From Tillandsia leiboldiana (Eukaryota; Streptophyta; Magnoliopsida; Poales; Bromeliaceae): DNA of 64,000 nt. Of this stretch, positions 22,961-33,935 are shown piece after piece. A program made the position numbers and the translations under genes. The stretch covers positions 23,979,693 through 24,043,692 of the forward strand of contig CM055071.1 in assembly GCA_029204045.2 (NCBI GenBank). The letters are read 5' to 3'. The stretch's first letter is position 1, and the number at the start of each line of letters is the position of its first letter. Under the pieces are notes generated by a model. The model did no database searches, was not told where the DNA came from, and worked only from the letters and a program-made list of their open reading frames with translations.

Positions 22961-23697
22961 CCTCTGGCTGTGTAATACCTCGACCTTCCCGCCTTCTGTT
23001 TTGGTTCTAATTTAATTATTTCAGTTGTTAGGGGGGGTTGAAAGTTCGAGAATTTATGGGCTGATCGTCGAAGTTTGCGAGTATTTTTAGGTGCTAGAGC
23101 TCGCAAAACGGTGAACGGTGGCGCGATCGGATTTGAATTCAAACCCCGGGATCTCCCAGAAATGATTTTTAAAGTTCACTATCAGCTTGGGCGCATCGGA
23201 ATACGTGCTTGCGACCGACACGCTTTCCGAGGTAATCTGGACCCCTCATTCAAATTTTGAATGGCTAAGGATTTAACTGGTTTTAATTTTTTATTTTTCG
23301 TTTAGCGCTTAAGTCTGATCTGGGTGTGTACGGGAAAACCCCAAACCATATTTTCCCTCTTTTCAAGAAGACGGCGTAGAGAACCGAGGCTGAGAGACAG
23401 GGAGAGGGGAGGAGAAATTGCTCCCTTTCTGCGGGATTGATCGAGCGGGGAGCGGACGATCCTCTTTCTTCCTCCTCCAGTGAAATCAAGGTGAGCGGTT
23501 CGAGTTTTTCCAATTTTCCGTTGTGGGGTTTTCTTGTCGATGTCGCGTGCGATGCGAGTTTGGTAAACGGGAGGCCGCCGCCGCCGTTATCGTGTTCACG
23601 GGGTCGGCGCCGCAGCCGCCGTGGTCGCTGGGTCGCAACCGGAGCCGAAAAAAGGACACGATGAAGGTTACTGTTCATCCGGCCGAGCTCAGGCCAC

Positions 23698-23958
23698 GCG
23701 GTCCACCGGACCGGCGTGCACCCGGCGCACGCCTCCGCGGCCCAGGGGCGCGGACCCGGCGCACGGATGCGTGCGCCAGGCCGCGCGGTCCACCGGACCG
23801 GCGTGCACCCGGCGCACGCCTCCGCAGCCCGAAGGTGCGGACCCAGCGCACGGATGCGTGTGCCAGGCCGTGCGGTCCACCGGACCGGCGTGTACCAGGC
23901 GCACGCCTCCGCAGCCCGAAGATGCGGACCCGGCGCACGGGCGCGTGCGCCAGCCCAA
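23698..23958. repeat. GC-rich 87-bp tandem repeat, three copies
   Basis: Units begin GCGGTCCACCGGACCGGCGT at 23698, 23785 and 23872 with small differences. Open frames on both strands here result from the repeat and high GC. Confidence 0.88.
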
Positions 23959-24681
23959 CCCAGGCTGCGCGGTGCACGCACTAGGCGTGTACCCGGTATT
24001 CGCCACCGCAGCGGCGAGGGGGTGGACCCTGTGCGCGCTTTCTGCCATGCGCGGCCCGGCCCAAGCCGCAGCGGTCTACCGCTGCGGCGTGCTCCCGGTC
24101 TGCGCCGCCGCCGCCTTTTGTCATGGACCCGATCCACGCCTGGACCCGTGCACAGCCCCCAGCCTAAGAGTCCGGATGCTCCGTTTTCGGCCCGTTTCGC
24201 CCCGTTTTTGAGTGTTTTTTACCACGATGATATTTTTTAACAACAATTCTTAATATAGCTTCTTCGGTCACAAGGTGGGGGTGTTTTAGTTGGAGCTTCC
24301 GCACATCTTCTTCTTCGTGTTTGAGGTGGGTACTTTTCTGATGTTTGAGATTCTAGAAAAATGGTACGTTGACCCGTGTACCCCACAATGTGTGATGATG
24401 GGGACCCCTCAAGGTGAGGCGACTGCTACTTGGGCAGTGGAGGGGTTAAAAGCACCAAGGCGAGCGGAGTAGCTCTGGGGTAGGTTCCCAGCATGATTTC
24501 AATTGGGGTAGGTGCCCAGCATGATTTTAATAGGGAATATGGTGTTTCATGAGGGGGAATTACCGTTTATTGCACGATGAGGAGGGCGGATGCTCTGGTT
24601 TTCATGCGGTTTGCTTTATTTACAGTCTTTCCTGCATTTCATACTTTACACCATGTGTCACTGACTTCCACATTGTGACAG

Positions 24682-24711
24682 GTTCAGTCGGGAGTGGGAT
24701 CTGGGATGACG
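24682..24711 (+). other. Putative 30-nt mini-exon in solo LTR D
   Basis: Preceded by CATTGTGACAG and followed by ACG|GTGAGGCC. The counterpart in LTR C is the same length. Confidence 0.35.
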
Positions 24712-25691
24712 GTGAGGCCGCGACGTGAGGATTATGGCCTTACTCACGGCTAGTTACTTTACTTTCCCTTTTCTTTTGAATTTTTCATTTGAGTTAGTAG
24801 TTATGTGGGTATGATTTGTTGATGTGGATGATGTGGATGTTGGGACGGTTGCATGTTCTGTGGATGAATGCTTTATTTCATTATGGTCGGCCGTTTTCAA
24901 ATAATCGGAAAGGATTGCGAAAATGTTTTGAAAAACATAGGTGTCGTGTGGGCACTATTTTAAAATCCTGTGGATTTATGGATTGCGAAAATGATTTTAA
25001 AAGTATAGGTGTCGTGTGGGCACCGTTTTAAAAACCTATGAAGTTATCCTTTCAAAGTTAGTCGGCCCCCTTGATGCTTATGCAATATTGTTGTATGTAC
25101 TATTTTACTCGACTCATGGACTATGTGGTCAAAGTGATAGTTGTAGTTGTGACGCCATGCATATACAAAGGAGACTCCGCCCGTTTGCGGAGTGAATTTG
25201 TATATACGGCGGGTCTAGGCGCGCACCGGAGGAAAGGGTTTTCAAAAAATAAAATTTATGCACCACATTTTTGCTTATTTAAAACCCCGGGGCGTGACAG
25301 GCTGGGCCTTTTTAAGGCAATCACGGACGCCCTACGTAAGTCCAGTCCTCCGTGGATATAATGGAAGTAGGTGGGTGCAGGTTTGACCGGACCCCATGTG
25401 GCAGTCACTGTGATTGGGTTGATTGAGTATATTGGGTTAGAGTCGATGCATCATTTTCATCTGTATCACCCATTGAGCATTGTAGATAGAGGCATGATAG
25501 CTGTAGATTTCTTTCCAGCTTATATTTATATTAGTACAGTTTCCTGTTATCTTATGCCTCCAGTAGACTTAGTGGGCAGACCGTCGGGCTTGGTGGCGGT
25601 ACCCACTGAGAACTACATGTTGGTGTAGTTCTCACACCCGATGGGGGGTTTTCCCCCCTCCCCTTCCTCTTTCCTCTCTTTTGTTTTGCAG

Positions 25692-25733
25692 AGTTTTCTG
25701 TGTGTGTTGTTGATCCTTCTGTTGCTTATCGAG
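25692..25733 (+). other. Putative 42-nt mini-exon in LTR E
   Basis: Preceded by TTTTGTTTTGCAG and followed by ATCGAG|GTGAGGGAG. Same length as in LTRs A and F. Confidence 0.4.
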
Positions 25734-26061
25734 GTGAGGGAGTCACGAGCTAGTTCCCTACCCGTCCTTGGAGTATAGCTGTACCCCCTTTTTGGAGCTT
25801 AGTAGTACAGTATGCTCGATTATTGTTGTTAGTTATTTTTTAGGGTTTTATTTTTGAGAGACTTTTATAGTGAGGTTCAAACTTGTACTTTTGGAGTTGT
25901 ATTATTTATTATTTCAGTAGTTTACTTTTCAGCTCTGATATCTGTTTAGCTATAGTATCCTTCCTTTTGCATGTTTGACGCTTCGTCTATTCGGGGCTTC
26001 CCGTATGGGCGGCGGATCTGTTGGCGGGCCTGGGTCGCAGTTTCGACCCCGGGGCATGACA

Positions 26062-26459
26062 GATTAGAGTGGTATCAGAGCCTAGGTTGTAGGTCATTGT
26101 GGATTTAGAAACCCTAGTCTCGTGTATGGACCTTAGGATGACTACGTGAGAGTCGTGACTTATAGCGAGAATTCTGATTGAGTTTTATGCCTCTCCCAAG
26201 TGATGGGATGAGTGATTGGCATGTTTATTCTCCTAAGCGATTATGTTGGCTGCAAACAACATAATGCTATGGAATGGATGACATGTCTTAGACTTTCGCT
26301 GGATTGGGTTGAATGGTTGTGTCCTGATGTTTGTTATTGTGCAGTTGACTACGATGCCACTGAGACATCGTGCAGTGAGGAAGGCACATCCCGCATCAGA
26401 CGTCGAAGGCTATAGAACGGTTGATGCGCCTGTCGGAGCAGAGACCACAGCCAGTTACG
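26062..26459 (+). mobile_element. Leader and gag start of element E, cut by element C
   Basis: The primer binding site TGGTATCAGAGCC is at 26070-26082. The leader matches 9048-9340 of B, and a gag ATG lies at 26354 (reading MPLRHRAVRKAHPASD, about as far as it can be followed). Similarity to B then continues out of frame to about 26455, where TGTAGTGATCC of element C begins. The remainder of E is not in this window. Confidence 0.85.
26218..26287 (+). ncRNA. Leader hairpin of element E
   Basis: TTATGTTG (26241-26248) pairs with CAACATAA (26257-26264). The loop GCTGCAAA has lost part of the CTGCAG palindrome but keeps TGCA. The outer stem GGCATGT/ACATGTC (26218-26224, 26281-26287) still pairs, with one G-U. 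Confidence 0.5.
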
Positions 26460-26812
26460 TGTAGTGATCCGGCTTTTACGTGTAATTATGACTCACATAT
26501 TAATTAAGTATTTCTTTTAGTGAAATAAAATTATCGAGTCTCGGTAAGTCGGTCGGTGCGGGGGATGAATATTTTTCTGTAAAAGGGCTCGGAAAAGGAG
26601 GACCGACGGTGCAATCAGATCGGGAATCCGATGTACGGATCCCCCGGAATAGGGTTTCTAAGATTGCGGTGACTTAAGCGCGCTTCGGAATTCGTGTAAA
26701 ATATCCAGCACGCTCGGTGGGGAATTTTGGATATTCCGTGTGATTAATTAATTAAGAAATTAATTAATCGGTGACAAGAAATTAAAATAAAGGTGGACTT
26801 ATCTTGTAGGAC

Positions 26813-26930
26813 TAATCGGTGATAGAATTTGTTATTCGGTTACGGATGTTGTAAAGGTGAATTTATCTTGTAGGATTAATTAATTAAAGAATTAATCGGT
26901 GATAGAATTTGTTATTCGGTTACGGATGTT
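26813..26930 (+). repeat. 80-bp direct repeat in LTR C
   Basis: TAATCGGTGATAGAATTTG and the following bases (38 bp identical) occur at 26813 and 26893. Degenerate TTAATTAATTAA blocks extend the array on both sides (about 26750-26990). Confidence 0.8.
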
Positions 26931-28411
26931 AAAAAGGTGGATTATCCCGTAGGATTAATTAATTAAGGAATTAGTTAGTCGGTGATGGGAATTTAATAAT
27001 ACGTATGGGGGAAAATCCCACAAAAAGAGAAACCCTAACCGGAAAGAGAGCGTGGGAGAAAAAGAAAAGGGAAAGGCGGAATCCTAACCGAAGGAAAGAT
27101 GAGGAAGGAAACGAATGTGGTCAACCACCCCGAACAACGAACCGGAGGCAAGAACGCGATCGGACGACTCCCCCGTCGATCAATCCGGTGAGTAATGTTC
27201 GTTGCAATGTTTCGGGATTTTCTTTTGATATATTGGTTTAAGCTTTCGGTTGTCTTCCTCCCCGTATCACCGTCGCCTCCGCCGTCGCCACCGCCGCCGC
27301 ATAAATTAAGGCACGGGACGAGCGGCGGAGACGCACGGTGCCGATAGGGCACCGCGTGGGAGGACACCGCGGGCGAGCGGATGCCGCCCGCGGGCGGCGA
27401 AGACTGGCACCGCGCGGGGGACGCACCCGCGGGCGTCGCGCGGTTTGCACCCGCGCGGCTGCCGCGCGGGCACCGGCGGGAGCCCGCACCCGCGGGCGCC
27501 GTGCGGGCACCGCGCGGCTGCCTCGCGGACAGCACCCACACGGGCGCCGCACGGGCGCCGCGTGGGCCGCAACCGCGCGGGCGCCGCGCGGGCCGCAACC
27601 GCACGGGTGCCGCCCACAGAGGCGCGCCGCGCGTTCTTGGGCTGCGCGGGGCTTCGGCGGGCGGTGACGGCCGCGCAAGGATCCGTCGAGTGGTGCGTTT
27701 GACGGTTTTGTAGGGTTTACATCATAGAGATAAATTCGGACTTCCGTTTTGCGATGTTAGTGTGTGGTTTTGACTATAGTTTACCCTTGCGGACTTTTCT
27801 TAGGTCCAGGTGCGCAGCGGGAGTGTGCGAAAGATCTAGGTGCTCCGATCTTCCCGTAACCAGGTGGGTACCCTTGCATTAAGTGCAACAAGTGCAGTAA
27901 GTGCACCGTGTCATCTTAGAAAGCGTGATAATCGGTTCAATAAAGTAGATGAATTGTTAAACCTTTCGCATTAACATGTGTAATTCTTTTACCAATTAAC
28001 GGTGGCGACCGAGGTCGCGGTGCTTCATACATGCCGATTCTGGCAATCCAGTTTTGGATGCTGCATGTGCACAGGCAGATTGGCCTCCGCATGGGTGTAC
28101 TTTTCCGGAGAAGTGGTCTGAACGACCCGTGTGCCCCACGAAGGTTTAGGTGCCAGTGGGGAACCCATCACGACAGCTAAAGGTGCCGCACTAGCACCGT
28201 GAACGGGGTTAAAAGCATCACGTAAGAAAGGTGAATGTCACGTGGGGAGATCGTCGACTACCCTGACGTGACGGTGACATTAAATCAAGTAAAGGGGACT
28301 CAGGATGAGGGAGAGCGAAAGGTTCCAGTGAAGAGTATTTACTCTAAAGTTTATTGTTCATTATTGTATCATCTACTTTGTTTGTCACTGACGTTACCCA
28401 CTCCGTGACAG

Positions 28412-28441
28412 GTCTGACTAGGTGTAGTAGCCGGGATGGCG
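28412..28441 (+). other. Putative 30-nt mini-exon in LTR C
   Basis: Preceded by CCACTCCGTGACAG and followed by GGCG|GTGAGCC. Same length as in LTR D. Confidence 0.35.
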
Positions 28442-29023
28442 GTGAGCCTACGTCGAGAGGACCTTAGCCGTGGGAGGCTTTCTATTTTAGTTCTTTCGGT
28501 TTATCTCATTACTTTTATAGTTTAACTGTTGGTTTAATTTGCAAGACTGTGGATCATGTTGAATGCTGTGTAGTTAAATAGTTAGCACTGTGGATTGGAC
28601 ACCTTTCGGTGAATTTGAATGCGGCACGTTTTAAGACCAAATGAAATAGTTGCGAAAATGCTTTCCAAATCAGAGTGTCGAGTGGGCACAGATTTTGTAA
28701 ACCTCTGGATTTATCCTTTCTAAAAGCCGTAGCCGCTTTAGTGAGAAGGTGTAAGTGTTTTCAAAAGATGGGTGTCGGGTGGACACCGTTTGCAAAAATC
28801 CGTAGATAATTATTTCTTACTTGTAACTGATAACTGTATGGTTGAGGATCGACATTGTAGATAGGACGCCGTACATATACAAAGGAGACTCCGTCCGATT
28901 GAGGAGAGAATTTGTGTATGTGGCGGTCTGACACGCACCAGTAGAGAGGTCGGCCTGTTAAGAAAAAAAAATAATCATGTGTTTTCCGTTTAACCTTAGA
29001 CCTCCGGGGCGTGACAGATTAAA

Positions 29024-29034
29024 TGGTATCAGAG
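29024..29034 (+). promoter_or_regulatory. Primer binding site of element C
   Basis: TGGTATCAGAG, matching the initiator tRNA-Met complement but diverging at the following bases. Confidence 0.8.
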
Positions 29035-29239
29035 AAAAACAACCTCAACCACAGTAGTTAGTGATCCATATCCACAGTGTATGATGCCACAAGCAAATTA
29101 GACATGAGATAACTAAGGTGTAGGTGCGGTAGGATGTGAGAGCACGGGGAAAAAGGGGCTTAACGTGGGTGTGTTTGTAAGTCAAGGTGCTAGAGTGATG
29201 ACCTTAGGGTTAACGCGGCTTCTTTGATTACAGCAGACG

Positions 29240-29750
29240 ATGGCCCTGACTAGGTCATCTACCGAGAACGCAGGTGCAGACGATACGGCTCCGGCCGCCG
29301 CGGAGAATCAACTTCTCCGACAACAGTTGTGAGAAATGGCCGGACAAATGGCGACGTTGACAGAGCAAGTTCGTCAGATAACGCAGAGACAGGCAGCCGC
29401 GTCAACGGAGCACGCCCCGACACGCCCGCCCGAAACGACCGTCCCCGCTACGGGACCACCGGGGACCGGGGGTGCAACGGTGGCCGCACCCCATCAGACC
29501 TCGATGACGGGTGTGTCAGCACAGCAACCCACCGCCCCGTCAGATGTACCCACTCCGACAACTTCGGGGCCGGTACTGGGGGCAACGGTGGGGGACTCGG
29601 CAAAGGAAGCAGGGACGACCCCTACTCTCGTTGGGTCCGTAGCCGTAGGGACGGGGGAGGGCGCCATCGGGAGTACCCCCGCGTCCCTCAGCACCTCGAC
29701 AAGAAGGGGAGACGCGACCACAACCAGGAGGGAGGGTATATGTCATGAGC
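29240..29750 (+). pseudogene. Truncated gag of element C
   Basis: ATG at 29240 opens a frame starting MALTRSSTENAGADDTAP, with an in-frame TGA at 29330-29332 after 30 codons. The same frame then continues (EMAGQMATLTEQVRQITQRQ) through a Pro/Thr/Ala-rich stretch. The capsid helices and the CCHC zinc knuckle expected before the protease are absent; only about 170 codons separate the start from the protease frame, against roughly 400 or more in F. A large internal deletion is the simplest reading. An acceptor-like TTACAG lies just before the ATG. Confidence 0.7.
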
Positions 29751-30321
29751 CAGCAAGGAGCAGCACCACCGGAGGAGGTGGTAGCAGGTATTACTACAAT
29801 TTTTGATTTTCGCGCTCGAACTCTTTTCGACACCGGAGCGTCTCGCTCTTTCGTCTCTAGTACTTTTGCGCACACACACCAGCTAGAAAGTAGTCCCCTT
29901 TGTGACCTGATGACCGTCCAGACCCCTGGGGGACCCATCGCGGCGACCGGACTGGTACTTTCCTGCTCAATAAAGCTGGAAAGGTTGTCCTGCCCCTGGG
30001 ATCTAGTGGTTATCCCGTTAAAAGAATTCGACGTGGTGCTAGGCATGGATTGGCTTACCGAGTACCAGGCAGTAATCGATTGCGAGAAACGTCAGGTATA
30101 CCTGCAGAAACCGGGTTTTCCAAAGAACGTCTACCTGGCATATAAGAGTACTTCCTTCCTAACCGTTATCTCCGCGTCTCAAGCTAGGAAACTAATCAAG
30201 GGTGGGTGTGTGGCCTATTTGGCCTCGGCAGATTTAACCACTCGACCCGTTCCCTCACTTTCGGATATCCCAGTCGTAAGGGAATTTCTGGATGTATTCC
30301 CGGCGGAACTCCCTGGGATGC
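29745..30321 (+). pseudogene. Aspartic protease and start of pol, element C (interrupted by F)
   Basis: Retropepsin-type domain of a Ty3/gypsy polyprotein, which cleaves Gag-Pol in the particle. The active-site triad DTG (29829-29837) is in the context LFDTGASRSFVS, followed by the conserved VVLGMDWL motif. The frame continues to PVVREFLDVFPAELPGM, the protease/RT linker, and is then broken by the LTR of F at 30322. The continuation lies at 42210. It is in a different frame from the preceding gag remnant. Nearest relative here is the protease of F (35440 onward), clearly diverged. Confidence 0.85.
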
Positions 30322-30647
30322 TGTGATGATCCAGGTTTCCATCCACAGTTTTTCCCGTGAATCCAATGTGTGAAACACCTATTGATGGTGTCTGATCCAC
30401 AGTGTGTCAAAGGGACGGCACAGATGGGTCCGTGGTAGTATTTATTGTTAGTTTGGCCTTTGGCGGCATTTGTTGAATTTTAGAAAAGTTTCTAGGCCAA
30501 ACGGGTGGCGTATTTGGATTCAGCACGGAAAAACGCTTGAAAACGGCTATTTACTTGTCAAATTCTGAGTACGGATGCCCAAAAACGGACTCCCGGATGT
30601 TTCTGGTGGTTTCTGGTGCATGGGAGAGGACCGTGGACTGCCGGTTG

Positions 30648-31095
30648 CCACGTGGCGGCCCATTATTGGGTGGTCCGCAGCGCTCGGTGCATGGAGCAGT
30701 GCGGCCGGGTGCATGAGCCCGGCGCTGGGCCACGTGGCAGGCGCCAATTGGCGGGTCTTCGGTGCGCGGTCCACGGATTGGGGGCGGCCGGTGCAGGAAT
30801 TTGAGCGGCGGTGCACTGCAACGGGCGGGAACCACGTGTCGGGCCATGGTTGGTCCATTCCAGGGGTGCGGTCCACGGAGTCCCCTGCGCGGGTGCATAG
30901 GCCCGGCGCAGGGACACGTGGCGGAAGACCGTTGGCGGGCTCACGGGACGCGGCGCACGGGGACAGGCCTGCGTGCGCCAGGCGGCCGGTCAGGCGGCGC
31001 GTGCCCGCGCGACTGATCGCTACAGCGGTCGGACGCGTGTCGCCCGGCCGTACGCTGGCGCCTGTCGCCCCGCAGCCCGGTCGGGGACACGTGTC
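30648..31095. promoter_or_regulatory. ABRE/G-box array in LTR F
   Basis: CCACGTGGC at 30648 and 30730, CCACGTGTC at 30832, ACACGTGGC at 30914 and ACACGTGTC at 31087, all upstream of the TATA box at 31328. The array is partly retained in the 3' LTR, for example at 39179. Confidence 0.6.
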
Positions 31096-31260
31096 GGTAG
31101 GGTACGCGCCCCGCACAGCTGTTCGCTGTGCGGGACACGCGTCCCCCTCCCGGGCGGCCGCGCGGCACCTCCTGACGCGCCCCGCACAGCTGTTTGCTGT
31201 GCGGGACGCGTGTCAGCAAGGGGGTGGCTCCGGCGGTCGGACGGGGCGCCGTCCGACCCG

Positions 31261-31307
31261 CCTTTGCGGATCCGGGCGCCCAATGTGGGCCCGAATCCGC
31301 AAAGGGG
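31261..31307. promoter_or_regulatory. GC-rich hairpin upstream of the TATA box of LTR F
   Basis: Left arm CCTTTGCGGATCCGGGCG... and right arm TGGGCCCGAATCCGCAAAGG pair over about 20 bp with one mismatch, a two-base bulge and loop ATG. It ends about 20 bp before TATAAAT. The 3' LTR has it near 39795-39840. Confidence 0.8.
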
Positions 31308-33304
31308 CCCAAATTGAGTTTTTTGCCTATAAATCAGGCATTTGAAGGCCGAAATCTCTTCTCCTGTTCATTTTTACCCCGAGGCCCCTTCTAAGAAAAT
31401 CTTCCTCTCTCTGTTCTACACCTCCTGTAGATTTCTCAAGAATTTAGGAGGCTCGGATCCTGAGGTTTGTGATTTTTCCGGCGCGGCGCGACGATTATTC
31501 TCCGGCAACCCACTTCGTCGTATTTCAGTGTTCAGGCTCCCCCGACTCACCCCGACCTCCTATTTTCGCAATTTTTGTGCCGTTGGATTCTTGATAGGTA
31601 GGGCTTCATTTTATCTGTTGTGAGTTTCTTCTATTTACGAGGTGTTGTTGGAGTTCTCGTAGCCTCATTTTGACCCTTTTTCCGTCACGGAGTTTTGGGA
31701 CAGCACTGCCTTGTTTTGGCGATAACTTCGCGCACGGGCGTCGGATCAGGGCGATTCAAGTGCGAATTTGCATCTACACATCGCGTGGAGTCTCTCTGAA
31801 TTTTCTTGGATTTTTCTGGATTTTCCCCGAAGGTGAGAAACCCCTTTTTACATAACTTTGTATCACAGTTTTGGGTGAATGTATTGTTCGGGGTGGTTCC
31901 CTTGTCGATTTTGGTTCTCAGCGTAGGAAAATCGTGTGGGAACGTGCAGGCACTTGTTTCTACCGGTTCGTCGCAAGGATCGCGACAGCATTTTTCTGGG
32001 AATTTCTCGGGCACATTTCACAGGTGAAAATGGCTAAACTGCTGAATGAATATTTGAGGACAGATTTTGGATTAAACTTGGATAATAATTGTGTGTGTAT
32101 TCTTTGGGGACTTATGATGCAGTATTGCGGGATTTCGGATCGGGCGCGGACTTAGCCTTCGAGGACCGGATTTAGCGCTCGAGGTGGGTACCGTTGTTAA
32201 CCTCCTACTTGTGATGTCCCCACTAGGCCTATTTGAGTTGCTACTATATTACATTGCTAAATGAACCGGTAAAAGTGAAAATGGCATGTTGATTGAGAAT
32301 TGGACTTACGGTTAGGGCTTGCATTTTAAAAAGGACTAAGTACTAACTAATGGGTAATTCTTGTAATAGTATGTCACCTAAACCTCACGGGGAGAGTTTT
32401 GCTAAGATGGACTATATTGCATGTACATTTGGGACCTCTTATGCTTATATGATAAACTGATATGGGACAACTTGACAAAAGGGAAGTTTAATTAGTGGCA
32501 TACCTTTATCTTGTAAAAATCAAAATACTTGAAACCCACTTTCGAATAAAGGACTTTGCATGCTTGAATGGTCACTTGGTTAAGCCACCTTTTTTCTGCT
32601 ACACTATCATGCTGGAACTGACTTAGGAGAAACCATGCTTTTATTTTCTCTTCTTTTATCTAGATTTAGGGGATAGTGTAATCAGACAGTTGTGGGTTTT
32701 GGGACAGGCAGGCCGTGAGGGCAGGGCATTGCGGCAACCGCGGATCTTTGGCGGTTGACCGGACAGTGGTTATTGCATCAGATTGGGGTAGAGGATTTGG
32801 GCTTCTTTTAGTGGATGGGTTTTCCACATAGATCAGGGTCGTGATCCAGTCCTGCTGACTTTGATACTTGTTACTGAGGCACTTGATTCGTGTGGGTCGC
32901 TACCCTCGAGTGCCACTCCGGAGTGTGCGTTTTACAGACCTCGAGTCTTCGAGACTCTCATCCCCTATCGGTGTTATGCGTAGGCTGGCATACCCGATTT
33001 GGCAGGCAGAGCAGGCAGTACCAGTGCTTACTAGTGTATCGATTGGGTCTAGACAGGCAGGCATTTACATTCTGATGCGTACATATAGCTATACTTTCAG
33101 TTAGCTCATTAGAGGCATGTAGTGGTAGCTCTACACATCATCAGTAGTCTTATTTACAGCTTACCACCTTTGTTCATCTTTTCCACCTCTTATAGTCCTA
33201 GTGGGCACATTGAGTTGAGGTTTACCCACTAGGAGGAGGCTACTGTTCTATAGTAGTTCTCACTCCCCACTGCTTTTCTTTTTCTCTTCCCCTTTGTTTT
33301 GCAG

Positions 33305-33346
33305 AGTCGTCTGCGGGAGTTGCAGGACCCTCCTCAGCGGACCGAG
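33305..33346 (+). other. Putative 42-nt mini-exon in LTR F
   Basis: Preceded by CCCCTTTGTTTTGCAG and followed by ACCGAG|GTAAGAGG, a strong donor match. The next acceptor-like site is TGTGTGGCAG|GATG at the gag start (34000). The 3' LTR copy (41812-41852) has lost one base. Confidence 0.45.
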
Positions 33347-33708
33347 GTAAGAGGATCGTGGACTAGATAGCGGTCTACCCAGGCACCAGTTCAGTTACTA
33401 GATGTACCCCGATACTCTCAGATACTCTACTCTTCTTTTCTTTTGGGTCTGACTTCGGCCAGCTGGTTGTATTTGATTAGTGAGCTGGGAGAGACATATG
33501 TATTATTGAGAGTTTATTTCTGCACTTTACTTTCCTGCTTTATCTGAGATGTACTAGTTGTAGTTTAGCTTTATTTATGCTCTTTAATTATATCATCTAT
33601 ATTTGAGCAGGTTACCAGCGCTTCGTATACACGGGAAATTCCGTGTATACGGCGGATCTGTAGACGAGCCCGGGTTCTGGTTTACACCTGGGGCGTGATA
33701 GATTAAGT

Positions 33709-33720
33709 TGGTATCAGAGC
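33709..33720 (+). promoter_or_regulatory. Primer binding site of F
   Basis: TGGTATCAGAGC, 8 bases after the LTR end, complementary to initiator tRNA-Met. Confidence 0.92.
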
Positions 33721-33863
33721 TTAGGGATAGGTCAGTTGGGACTTAGGGAACCCTAGGCTTTGGCAGACCTTAGGAAGGTAGGGCGTGAGTGACGCGACAT
33801 TATGCGAAAGTCGGCAATTTGGTCATGTGTTTATTTGACTCTTCCTGTGAGTGAAGAGGGATT

Positions 33864-33935
33864 GGCATGTCTTATTTCTGGTGGACTATTATGTTGGCTG
33901 CAGACAACATAAGGTTACAGAAATAAGAGGATGCC
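33864..33935 (+). ncRNA. Leader hairpin of F, candidate dimer initiation/packaging signal
   Basis: Inner stem TTATGTTG (33889-33896) pairs with CAACATAA (33905-33912) around loop GCTGCAGA. Outer arms 33864-33880 (GGCATGTCTTATTTCTG) and 33918-33935 (CAGAAATAAGAGGATGCC) pair almost completely. The outer stem differs in sequence from that of B but still pairs, while the inner stem and loop are identical. Confidence 0.6.

Larger units (their letters stand above)
22971..25299 (+). mobile_element. Solo LTR D (gypsy), 2329 bp, with GGCTG target duplication
   Basis: It starts TGTAATACCTCGACC and ends CCGGGGCGTGACA. The 5-bp target duplication GGCTG is at 22966-22970 and 25300-25304, and no internal sequence or second LTR is present, which marks a solo LTR formed by LTR-LTR recombination. 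It carries an 87-bp tandem repeat, a donor-like GAG|GTGGGTA (24326) and a 30-nt mini-exon-like segment (24682-24711) that resembles the one in LTR C. Confidence 0.9.
26460..29016 (+). mobile_element. 5' LTR of gypsy element C (2557 bp)
   Basis: It starts TGTAGTGATCCGGC and ends CTCCGGGGCGTGACA before a primer binding site. The 5' part is AT-rich with an 80-bp direct repeat. The middle (27290-27690) is extremely GC-rich and gives spurious ORFs on both strands. A donor-like CAG|GTGGGTA is at 27864, and a 30-nt mini-exon-like segment is at 28412-28441. It resembles solo LTR D in its last 700 bp (for example the ATACAAAGGAGACTCCG block), so C and D belong to related families. Confidence 0.9.
30322..33700 (+). 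mobile_element. 5' LTR of F (3379 bp)
   Basis: Five CACGTG cores (30648, 30730, 30832, 30914, 31087), a strong hairpin (31261-31307) and TATAAAT (31328) define the promoter region. Downstream are donor-like GAG|GTGGGTA (32184) and a mini-exon-like segment (33305-33346). The terminal base pair is TA instead of CA, a point change relative to the 3' LTR. Confidence 0.93.

Noticed and set aside
23283..24240. Reading frames of up to 284 codons in solo LTR D
   Set aside because: They run through an 87-bp tandem repeat and are open on both strands. No domain is recognisable.
27035..27713. GC-rich ORFs on both strands in LTR C
   Set aside because: Same composition effect; low-complexity Ala/Arg/Gly/Pro on both strands, within an LTR.
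33709..33720. tRNA-Met-like sequence (TGGTATCAGAGC, also at 9056, 26070, 29024, 43849)
   Set aside because: Only 11-13 bases complementary to the tRNA 3' end, directly after an LTR: primer binding sites, not tRNA genes.
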